Of a DNA stretch of 11,949 bases, positions 1 to 5,784 are shown piece after piece (the stretch's first letter is position 1; each line of letters begins with the position of its first letter). Under the pieces are notes generated by a model that worked only from the letters and a program-made list of their open reading frames with translations, searched no databases and had not been told where the DNA came from. Origin of the DNA: Candidatus Pacebacteria bacterium CG10_big_fil_rev_8_21_14_0_10_44_11 (GTDB taxonomy: Bacteria; Patescibacteriota; Microgenomatia; UBA1400; PJMF01); assembly GCA_002772705.1 (NCBI GenBank), contig PFDH01000044.1, forward strand, positions 1 through 11,949, written 5' to 3'. Made by a program: the position numbers and the translations under genes.

Positions 1-424
1 CAACTTGACACTGTTGGTGTATGTGGAATTGTTTAGTATAGGTGGGAGTTGTGTGCCTTTTGGTACATAACATCAGTGAAATACCACCCGTTTTGTATAT
101 ATCAACTCACCCAATCTGAATGCAAACTTCAGAGGAGACACTGTTTGGTGGGTAGTTTAACTGGGGAGGTTGCTTGCTAAAAGGTAACGCAAGCGCGCAA
201 TGGTACTCTTAGCCTGGATGGAAATCAGGCTGGACGTGCAATAGCATAAGAGTGCTTAACTGTGAGGCATACAAGCCGAGCAGATACGAAAGTAGGTTAT
301 AGTGATCCTCGTGCACTTTGTGGAAGGTGCCGGGCTTATCGGATAAAAGCTACCTCGGGGATAACAGAGTTATCGCACCTAAGCGTCCCTAGCGTCGGTG
401 CGGTTTGCTACCTCGATGTCGGCT

Positions 425-1231
425 TAACCCATTATGGGTTTGGGTCACTCAGGAAGTAATTACTGAGTAAACATCTGGCTTATAACGGTGAACCCTTCAT
501 GTATCTTCTTCTTTTCTTCGGGTATTTATGATACTCTGAAGGGATGGATACTTATGGGAATACCGTGGGAAGTCGAGAAGGTTTGTCAAACCAACAGGAA
601 GAAATTCTTGTTGGGAAAATTCTAGGTGATGGTTGTTTAGAAAAGAATGGTCTTCATGTTCGATTAAAAATTGAACAAACAGATAAACAAAAAGAATATG
701 TAACTTGGTTATATAAGTCTTTTGTTCCATTTGTTGGAAGATCACCAAAAGCAATATTTCATAGCGGTCGAGATCAAAAAATGACTAAACGCTGGCGTTT
801 CGCTACGTTAAGTCTTCCGATTTTCGATAGATATAAATTATTGTTTTATAGAGATGGAAGGAAGATTATTCCTTCCAATATTTTATCTTTTTTAACCACA
901 CCACTCACTCTAGCAGTGTGGTATATGGATGATGGCTATCTACGCACAGATAAGTCTGGCGCATATTTATGCACGTCTTCATTTACCTTAACTGAGCATC
1001 AACAATTACAGAGTGTGTTGATAAAAAACTATGGAATTCAAAACATATTTTGCATTGCATGCAATACAAACTTTCTTTGACCCCGTAACGACTGAGTTTT
1101 TAAAACGAGATAGAAAGCTTTTTGCCATTAGGCAAAAAAATTATGCTTTTTATAACACGCCGGACCCCTGTAAACATTTGTATACAGGGTGAAGATATAG
1201 TCTACACTTGTAGAAATACAAGATTTATGTG
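425..1231 (+). ncRNA. Group I intron 1, inserted after 23S U2511 (E. coli numbering), encodes a LAGLIDADG ORF
   Basis: The 23S alignment breaks after GGCT (424) and resumes at CATCGCATCC (1232), giving an 807-nt insertion. As in group I introns, the 5' exon ends in U and the intron ends in G. Elements I can pair are: a P1 hairpin 426-431/435-440 extended by U424-G442 and C423-G443; P2 447-452/463-468; P4 ACGGT 485-489 with ACCGT 562-566; P5 493-499/537-543 continued by 501-505/530-534; P7 GACT 1090-1093 with AGTC 1199-1202; a P8-like hairpin 1166-1172/1183-1189; and P9 1207-1212/1217-1222 with a GAAA tetraloop. The endonuclease ORF occupies the P6 loop (GGG near 567 opposite CCC near 1082). 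P3 was not resolved, and the subgroup is not assigned. Confidence 0.92.
544..1080 (+). CDS. LAGLIDADG homing endonuclease of intron 1, C-terminally truncated, probably inactive
   Basis: This 178-residue protein has two LAGLIDADG-type motifs: ILVGKILGDG (residues 21-30, acidic residue D29) and AVWYMDDGY (124-132, acidic residue D130). The WYMDDG form is typical of the LAGLIDADG_2 family (Pfam PF03161), in which one chain carries both motifs and cuts an intronless allele of the insertion site. About 48 residues follow motif II, where the family usually has about 75-80. The region that would form the last strands and helix is absent. In another frame, 1041-1088 reads KHILHCMQYKL and then stops a few codons later, resembling the usual family ending PSMxYKL. 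The simplest reading is a deletion of roughly 25-30 codons that also shifted the frame. The start is uncertain: ATG 544 follows P5 of the intron directly, and GTG 565 or TTG 583 are alternatives. Confidence 0.8.
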   Translation: MDTYGNTVGSREGLSNQQEEILVGKILGDGCLEKNGLHVRLKIEQTDKQKEYVTWLYKSFVPFVGRSPKAIFHSGRDQKMTKRWRFATLSLPIFDRYKLLFYRDGRKIIPSNILSFLTTPLTLAVWYMDDGYLRTDKSGAYLCTSSFTLTEHQQLQSVLIKNYGIQNIFCIACNTNFL

Positions 1232-1253
1232 CATCGCATCCTGGGGCTGAAGA

Positions 1254-2008
1254 AAACGATAAAACTTCTTTCCCTTATCGAAAGGTAAGGGTAATAAACG
1301 GACTCAAAACGGTGGAGGCCATTTTTACCAAGGCGAATAGGTGACTTGCTTAATAGCAGGTCCCAGGTAAAATGGTTAGTACCGTGGGAAAGATGCTTTC
1401 TGAAGTTGATTGTGCATATATTGCTGGTTTGCTTGATGCAGACGGTGCAATTATGGCTATGATTGAGAAACACCATGAAAAACGTTTTGGTTATCGGGTG
1501 CGAGTAGTTGTAAAAATTACTCAAACAGATCCTACAGTTTTACACTGGATCCAAAACTTATTTTCTCAGGGAAGAGTTGTAAAGAATAAAAGCACCTATG
1601 ATTGGATTGTTAGAGATCAATCTGATAGTGCAGCAATTCTCTCTCAATTATTACCATTTTTGAAAGTCAAAAAACAACAAGCTTATCTAGCTCAAAAAAT
1701 CATTAAGTTACTGCAAACGCGGTATTCAAAAAATGATTTTTTAAATGCAGCACAATTAGCAGATACTGTGGCTGGGTTAAACGTACGATCTCGAAATCGT
1801 CGTCGTAACTTTCTATCACAGATCCAAGAAAGTATCTCCCGTAACGACTGATATAACTTTTTCTGAGAAAGTTATTGAGATAGAAACTTTTTCAAGAACT
1901 TTAATTAATTAGTTTTTATCACACGGTCCGCACCTGAAATTCCGATTGGTGACAATCGAGAATATGGTGAAGGTATAGTCTTACCCCATTAGTAATAGTG
2001 GAAGGTCG
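1254..2008 (+). ncRNA. Group I intron 2, inserted at about 23S position 2533, encodes an I-CreI-like ORF
   Basis: The 23S sequence stops after GGGGCTGAAGA (1253) and resumes at AGGTCCCAAGGG (2009). Core pieces visible are: P2 CCCTTA 1272-1277/1286-1291; P4 ACGGT 1309-1313 with ACCGT 1381-1385; P5 1319-1329/1366-1375 with one bulged T; P7 GACT 1846-1849 with AGTC 1977-1980; an extra hairpin 1853-1860/1868-1875; a P8-like hairpin 1943-1948/1953-1958 with a GTGA loop; and P9 1986-1991/1996-2001 with a GTAA tetraloop. The endonuclease ORF fills the P6 loop. The 3' boundary is set at G2008 by the terminal-G rule. That makes the last 5' exon base A1253 rather than the usual U, so the 5' splice site could be off by one or two bases. 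Confidence 0.9.
1393..1851 (+). CDS. I-CreI-like LAGLIDADG homing endonuclease of intron 2
   Basis: This is a single-motif LAGLIDADG endonuclease of 152 residues, expected to work as a homodimer on an intronless 23S allele. The motif is YIAGLLDADGAI (residues 9-20); D17 aligns with catalytic D20 of I-CreI. From memory of I-CreI (163 residues), resemblance continues through the chain: KITQT carries the equivalent of Q47, FLKVKKQQA matches FLKLKQKQA around catalytic K98, and TVAGLN matches QIAALN near the C-terminus. It appears full length with all key residues, so it may be active. ATG 1393 is chosen because it gives an I-CreI-like lead into the motif; ATG 1372, seven codons earlier, lies inside the P5 stem. 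The last codons and the TGA stop overlap the 5' strand of intron helix P7, so coding and ribozyme sequence are shared. Confidence 0.88.
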   Translation: MLSEVDCAYIAGLLDADGAIMAMIEKHHEKRFGYRVRVVVKITQTDPTVLHWIQNLFSQGRVVKNKSTYDWIVRDQSDSAAILSQLLPFLKVKKQQAYLAQKIIKLLQTRYSKNDFLNAAQLADTVAGLNVRSRNRRRNFLSQIQESISRND

Positions 2009-2068
2009 AGGTCCCAAGGGTTTGTCTGTTCGCCAATTAAAGCGGTACGCGAGCTGGGTTCAGACCGT

Positions 2069-2412
2069 CGATTATGGCGGCTCCTCACTGCGAAGTGAGG
2101 ATGTTCAAAACCGACTCATATCGGTGAAGTCCTTACACACTTTCAACCTGTCGTGTGTTAGGATAATACCGAGGGAAGTTGTTTTCCTGCATGGTATGAA
2201 GCAAGAATTGTTCAGTTCATCATACATGCTCAAGTAGTTCGTAATTACTTGATACAACAGGGAAAATTAACCCCGTAGAGACTTGTTTGTGTAACGAACA
2301 AACAGAGTGTCATTCACCAATGTGAATGATGCTAACACGTCGGTCATCCCGCACCAACAAGGTGCAGGATGGTGGTATAGTCCATGCCCCTAGTAATAGG
2401 GAGATTTACATG
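2069..2412 (+). ncRNA. Group I intron 3, inserted after 23S U2593, without a convincing ORF
   Basis: The 23S sequence breaks after GACCGT (2068) and resumes at CGTGAGAC (2413), so the 344-nt insert sits after E. coli U2593. P1 pairs exon CCGU 2065-2068 with GCGG 2077-2080 and has the hallmark U-G pair at the splice site; the intron ends in G2412. Also seen are: P2 2083-2089/2094-2100 with a GCGA loop; P4 TCGGT 2121-2125 with ACCGA 2168-2172; P5 2131-2140/2153-2162; a P6-region hairpin 2230-2236/2246-2252; P7 GACT 2280-2283 with AGTC 2379-2382; hairpins 2284-2290/2298-2304 and 2311-2317/2322-2328; P8 2345-2355/2361-2371; and P9 CCCTA/TAGGG 2388-2401 closing a GTAA loop. Its P9 and P7 3' strand resemble intron 2, suggesting common ancestry. 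Confidence 0.92.
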
Positions 2413-2829
2413 CGTGAGACAGGTCGGCCTCTATCCGCCGTCAGCGTTAGATGATTGAAGGAATTTGCCCATAGTACGAGAGGACCTGGGTGAGGAAATC
2501 CCTAGTGTGTCTGTTGTTGCTATCAAGCGCAGTGCAGAGTAGCTACATTTCTCCGGGATAACTGCTGAAAGCATCTAAGCAGGAAGCCCCCCCTAAGATT
2601 AATCATCTCCATTAGACCCGTGGGAGAACACCACGTTGATAGGCAGCAAGTGCAAGTCTGGTAACAGATTAGCTTAGCTGTACTAAGCGTCAACTGAACA
2701 TACGAAATGAATTGATTTTCATATTTGTATGCTGAACGCTTCCAAAACGTGCAGCACTTTATGACAAATGAACTTTAACGAGTTCTGATCTTCTCTTCAC
2801 CTTTTAAAGAACAATAACCTAAACTGATT

Positions 2830-2974
2830 AGAGCGCTTTGTTCTGGTCTCTGGAGCGAGGTGGAACCAACTCTTCCCTTCCCGAACAGAGTCTTGAAACG
2901 CCTCAGCGCTGACAATACTATCCGGGCAACTGGACGGGACGATAGGTCGAGGCCAGAACAAAGCGCTCTTTTTT
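2830..2974 (+). terminator. 17-bp stem enclosing 5S rRNA, followed by T6: processing stem and likely rRNA operon terminator
   Basis: AGAGCGCTTTGTTCTGG (2830-2846) is a perfect inverted repeat of CCAGAACAAAGCGCTCT (2953-2969) and directly flanks and includes the 5S terminal helix. The right arm runs into six T residues (2969-2974). The pairing suggests a precursor stem for an RNase III-type cut. Because the stem is GC-containing and ends at a T-tract, it may also terminate transcription, with the folded 5S acting as the loop. No other terminator-like structure was seen before the convergent gene ending at 3097. Confidence 0.7.
2841..2958 (+). rRNA. rrf: 5S ribosomal RNA
   Basis: The stretch shows the standard bacterial 5S pattern: TCTGG at the 5' end pairing with CCAGA at the 3' end, GCGAGGTGGAACCA, the loop CCTTCCCGAAC, GAAACGCCTCAGCGC, and TACTATCCGGGCAAC followed by a final GTAGGTC-like segment (here GATAGGTCGAGG). 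Its length of about 118 nt is normal. It lies about 135 nt after the 23S end, so it is cotranscribed in the usual 23S-5S order. Exact ends are uncertain because the terminal helix continues into a longer flanking stem. Confidence 0.95.
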
Positions 2975-3026
2975 GTGGCTTGAAGTGGGTAATTGGCACC
3001 TGAAAGTGCTAAAAGCCTTGGGTGGG

Positions 3027-3045
3027 AATTACCTGCGCGGTAATT
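3027..3045. other. Small perfect hairpin between convergent rRNA and surface-protein genes
   Basis: AATTACC (3027-3033) and GGTAATT (3039-3045) form a 7-bp stem with a TGCGC loop. It lies in the 120-bp gap between the 5S T-tract and the 3' end of the minus-strand gene. Neither strand has a T-run after it, so it is not a standard intrinsic terminator. It could protect mRNA 3' ends or mean nothing. Confidence 0.3.
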
Positions 3046-3096
3046 CGCTAGCGTAAGAACAGTTATTAACTCGCCTGTATTATTGGAAAAGATAGT

Positions 3097-4620
3097 TTAC
3101 TTCACTTCATTTGCGTATTGCTTGGAAACCCAGAAACTCCACAGCCCGGAGATGATAAAGAACAGTCCCCCAAAGACCAGCGCCATGGTGGTGCCAACCG
3201 AACCAGATTTTGGCAAGCCTCCAGAAGTGGCAATGGGCGATGTCCTACCTGAATCAGTTGAAGAACTGGTATCTAAGCCAGAGGTGCTGGAGCTGGATGA
3301 GGCAGTGCCATCGATCGGATACGGGTTACTAGATCCATATGGCGTGGCGGTTGGGGTAGGTGTTGGAGTTGGCGTGCTGGCTTGGGCAAGAGTTGCAGTT
3401 GAGCTTTGAGGTTCAACATAAAAAGTAATTGGATCTGGTGACACTGTTTGGCCGGTTGATGGATCAATGTAGCTGTAAGTAACTGTATGCTGGCCTGGTT
3501 CAAGCTGTTTTTTTAAATCTTCTAAATCGAGTGAAAAAGTCCCATCGGCATTGGCAACTAGCTGCATAGTAATGGCGCTCTCCGAGTGAATTTCAATTGA
3601 AACCGTCACATTTGGCAGCGCCTCACCAGTGATGACCGGCTGAGTCGTAGTAACCGTGGCTGGAGCCGAGGCATCATTGTCTTCGGTCAGATCAAGCACT
3701 AGTTTTTCTTCAACATCTGACGTCATCGCCGAGTCACTGGCTACAGGCGAAGCTGAAGGCGATACCGTCACATCCGCCTGAGCCACCTCACTTTGAGTTT
3801 CGACTGTTTGTTTGGTAGATTCTGCGGTTGGCTCAGCGGTTGCAGTTTCCACAATTGTAGTCTGGCCGTAACTAATTGTGGGCACTGCAGTTTCGTACTG
3901 TCCAGCGGTTAGAGAACCCTTGGCCGTTTGACTGATTAGTGGTCCCTGAACAAAGAGCTGCAAGTTAGTGTCGTCAGTAATTTGAGCGTAGCTCGCTCCA
4001 TCGGCTGTGCGAGCATTAGAAAGCGGCACCGCCCAACCACCCGAGTTTTTGACCAACGAAGACATTTCACCAGCTCCATCAATTGCGACATAAACGATTG
4101 CACCTTCTGCCGGTGCCCCAGATTCGGTGGTGACTGAGCCATAAATTGTTCGAGCAGCCGGAGGACTGCCGGTTTTCCGGGCAGTAATGAGCTTAAATGG
4201 GGTGCCAGTATTATCAAACAAAGCCCCGTTGCCAGTGCCAAGTACATAGTAATAAGTTGTATTTGGTTGCAGACCTCTAACCGTAACGTGGTGGAGGGTG
4301 TATTCACTGATCGAACCAGTCAGGCTGTCGCGATCATCGGTTGCTGTTTGTTTAAGCGCATTTTCTTCTGTTCCGTACTTTACCAAACCAGCAATTGCCG
4401 CCTGAGTTAAAAACGAAACTGTAAAACCCTCATGAGTTAGGTTGGTGATTCTGACCTGATTGGGTGTCGTCTCAGGTGTGGCGCGCGGGCTAAAAACTCC
4501 CAGACCTTGCCGAAAGAACACCGTTCCCAAGACCAGAGCAATCACTAAAATGACTAAACCAGCGATAGTCGGAATTCGTTTGTTACCCAATTTTCCTAGC
4601 GAAGGCATTGCTATCTTCAT
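3097..4620 (-). CDS. Surface protein with fibronectin/Ig-like domains and LPXTG-like tail
   Basis: A 507-residue secreted surface protein of unknown specific function. A membrane segment at residues 16-36 follows a basic N-terminus. Residues about 50-150 resemble a fibronectin type III or purple-acid-phosphatase N-terminal fold (GFTVSF, GLQPNTTYYYVL). Residues about 158-240 resemble a carboxypeptidase regulatory-like domain (IYGSVTTESGAPAEGAIVY). A Ser/Thr/Glu-rich stretch leads to a bacterial Ig-like domain at about 325-402 (NADGTFS, PGQHTVTYSY). Then come a TP repeat (416-427), a Ser-rich linker and the tail LPKSG (469-473), a hydrophobic segment of about 20 residues, and a short polar end. 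The tail resembles a sortase sorting signal but has S in place of T. An adhesin or pilus-associated role is inferred from the adjacent pil-like genes. ATG 4618-4620 was chosen over an in-frame TTG at 4639-4641; ATG at 4606-4608 is also possible. No clear Shine-Dalgarno is present. Confidence 0.85.
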   Translation of the reverse strand: MKIAMPSLGKLGNKRIPTIAGLVILVIALVLGTVFFRQGLGVFSPRATPETTPNQVRITNLTHEGFTVSFLTQAAIAGLVKYGTEENALKQTATDDRDSLTGSISEYTLHHVTVRGLQPNTTYYYVLGTGNGALFDNTGTPFKLITARKTGSPPAARTIYGSVTTESGAPAEGAIVYVAIDGAGEMSSLVKNSGGWAVPLSNARTADGASYAQITDDTNLQLFVQGPLISQTAKGSLTAGQYETAVPTISYGQTTIVETATAEPTAESTKQTVETQSEVAQADVTVSPSASPVASDSAMTSDVEEKLVLDLTEDNDASAPATVTTTQPVITGEALPNVTVSIEIHSESAITMQLVANADGTFSLDLEDLKKQLEPGQHTVTYSYIDPSTGQTVSPDPITFYVEPQSSTATLAQASTPTPTPTPTATPYGSSNPYPIDGTASSSSSTSGLDTSSSTDSGRTSPIATSGGLPKSGSVGTTMALVFGGLFFIISGLWSFWVSKQYANEVK

Positions 4621-4665
4621 GATTTTGTACACACACAACAAGCACTTAGTTCAGCGCTAGTACTT

Positions 4666-4694
4666 ACTGTAGAGAAAATAGTGACTGGCTGCAA
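4666..4694 (-). promoter_or_regulatory. Candidate sigma-70-type promoter for the surface-protein gene
   Basis: Read on the minus strand, TTGCAG (4689-4694) and TACAGT (4666-4671) are separated by 17 bp and lie about 45 bp upstream of the chosen ATG. The 165-bp gap behind the preceding gene is larger than elsewhere in the cluster, which fits an independent promoter. The assignment rests on hexamer matches only. Confidence 0.4.
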
Positions 4695-4806
4695 TGCGAA
4701 AAATAAGCGAAATATATTGATCAATCAACATCATAGCTATTCAGACTAAACGATCAGTCAATCTTGAGCTTGTTGACGGCAGTTCTTATGGGGTAGTTGG
4801 CTCGGT

Positions 4807-5148
4807 TCACAACTCGACTATTCGTTGGGTTTGAGTGGTTGAGTCAGTTTGAATCACAAAAATTGGGAAGCTTGCTAAATCTTGGTCTGAAATGGCTTGT
4901 TTGCTTTCCAGGGTGTCCAAGGCTTCGACCGACAAAGTTGGAGTGAGTGGCTTCGCCAGTTTTTTAATGTCAGGGCTGATTTTTGAGGAAGTTTGTGAAG
5001 AAAAAAGGCTAACAATAATCCAAAAAATCATGCTGATAAAAAGCAAGACCAAAATTGTCAAAATCTGTTGATTTGCCTTCAGGTGATTCATCTCTTTCGA
5101 GAAGGTTCGTTTGGCTTCAACACTGGGAGTCATAATCACTTTTGTCAT
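4807..5148 (-). CDS. Small single-pass membrane protein translationally coupled to the PilO-like gene
   Basis: A 113-residue protein I do not recognise by family. It has a basic N-terminal cytoplasmic part (residues 1-28), one strongly hydrophobic segment (about 29-50, with FWIIVSLF) and a polar exterior part of about 60 residues with no cysteines. Its ATG overlaps the TGA of the upstream PilO-like gene in an ATGA arrangement, indicating translational coupling and a shared role. Position after PilN and PilO suggests an accessory part of the pilus inner-membrane platform, loosely in the slot where PilP lies in proteobacterial operons. I see no PilP signature such as a lipobox, so that equivalence is only positional. 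Confidence 0.75.
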   Translation of the reverse strand: MTKVIMTPSVEAKRTFSKEMNHLKANQQILTILVLLFISMIFWIIVSLFSSQTSSKISPDIKKLAKPLTPTLSVEALDTLESKQAISDQDLASFPIFVIQTDSTTQTQRIVEL

Positions 5149-5762
5149 GATGGTACTCCAAAATAAGGCATGTTAAGGGTGATAGTGGCTCGTAACTTTC
5201 TGTCGCCTCGGTTTTCTTCGATCGAGAAACTCACCGTGTCAACCACAAAGCTTCTGCGCATATTTCTCAGCGACTCCACATACGATCTGATAGCAAGGTA
5301 ATCGCCAACCACGGTCACATTGACTGGTAAAGCCACACGCTGCAGTTTGTCAGAGCTGACATCAGCCGTTGTTTCGTCTGGGATAGTTGCCATTGATAGT
5401 GACTCAATAGTAACCTGATCATCGGTTGCCAATTTTTCTAAAGTTTTGAGTGATTTGATTAATTGAGGCTGGGAAGGAATGGCTTCATCAAGCAATCCCA
5501 GTCGCGATTGATATGTCAAGTAGACGCCTTGGGCTGTTCCCAAAGCGACAACTTTTTTTTCCAGTTGCTGATTGAGTTCTTTTTTATCATCTATTTCTTT
5601 GATTAAATCAGACATGGTTGTCAAAGTTGGTTTGATGGCAAATAACCCAAGAAAAATTACCAAGCCAAGCGACAAGAGTAACTCAAACGAAACAATCGCA
5701 ATTGGTTTGGCGTAAAAATCCCCCAGCGAAAATGCTAGCTCTTTACGTTGCTTTGTTTCCAT
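5145..5762 (-). CDS. pilO: PilO-like type IV pilus inner-membrane platform protein
   Basis: A 205-residue bitopic membrane protein. A short cytoplasmic N-terminus is followed by one membrane segment (about residues 19-44), a charged coiled-coil stretch (DLIKEIDDKKELNQQLEKKV) and a C-terminal alpha/beta domain with the pattern VVGDYLAIRSYVESLRNM, which is typical of PilO and GspM-like ferredoxin-fold domains. PilO pairs with PilN and helps connect the cytoplasmic PilM ring to the rest of the type IV pilus machine. The start is ATG 5760-5762: it comes 22 bp after the PilN-like stop and has AGGAG about 11 nt upstream, one of the few Shine-Dalgarno-like sequences here. The TGA stop overlaps the next gene by 4 nt. 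The family call rests on architecture and synteny; sequence identity to classical PilO looks low. Confidence 0.75.
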   Translation of the reverse strand: METKQRKELAFSLGDFYAKPIAIVSFELLLSLGLVIFLGLFAIKPTLTTMSDLIKEIDDKKELNQQLEKKVVALGTAQGVYLTYQSRLGLLDEAIPSQPQLIKSLKTLEKLATDDQVTIESLSMATIPDETTADVSSDKLQRVALPVNVTVVGDYLAIRSYVESLRNMRRSFVVDTVSFSIEENRGDRKLRATITLNMPYFGVPS

Positions 5763-5784
5763 TATCTTTCTCACTCCTCTTTGC

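Larger units (their letters stand above)
1..2705 (+). rRNA. rrl: 23S ribosomal RNA, 3' portion, split by three group I introns
   Basis: This is the large-subunit rRNA from roughly E. coli position 2080 to the 3' end; the 5' two thirds lie outside the window. Landmarks seen directly are the P-loop region (GGGGAGG near 163), the peptidyl-transferase strand ending in CTCGATGTCGGCT (412-424), the A-loop (CTGTTCGCC near 2026) and the sarcin-ricin loop AGTACGAGAGGACC (2473-2486). Comparison with E. coli gives exons 1-424, 1232-1253, 2009-2068 and 2413 to about 2705. The middle exons are 22 and 60 nt, equal to the E. coli intervals 2512-2533 and 2534-2593, which supports the junctions. The 3' end is placed by distance from the conserved TACTAA (2681-2686) and is accurate to about 10 nt. 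An imperfect hairpin follows at about 2699-2731. The rRNA promoter and the 16S gene are not in the window. Confidence 0.96.

Noticed and set aside
262..459. A 65-codon plus-strand open frame
   Set aside because: It lies across 23S domain V and the intron 1 boundary; its composition is explained by rRNA.
2009..2068. The possibility that introns 2 and 3 are one large twintron with this segment inside
   Set aside because: The 60 nt match 23S positions 2534-2593, including the A-loop, and each flanking insert has its own P4, P7 and P9.
1998..2237. A 79-codon plus-strand open frame running from intron 2 through exon 3 into intron 3
   Set aside because: It crosses two splice junctions and rRNA exon and shows no LAGLIDADG or other motif, so it is not a coding remnant I can support.
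2775..2999. A 74-codon minus-strand open frame
   Set aside because: It is antisense to the 5S rRNA and its flanking stem.
2706..3096. Search for tRNA genes around the 5S rRNA
   Set aside because: No GTTC-type T-arm with a matching acceptor stem was found in either spacer.
3083..3409. A plus-strand frame with repeated VGVGVG
   Set aside because: It is the complement of the TP-repeat codons of the surface protein and has no independent support.
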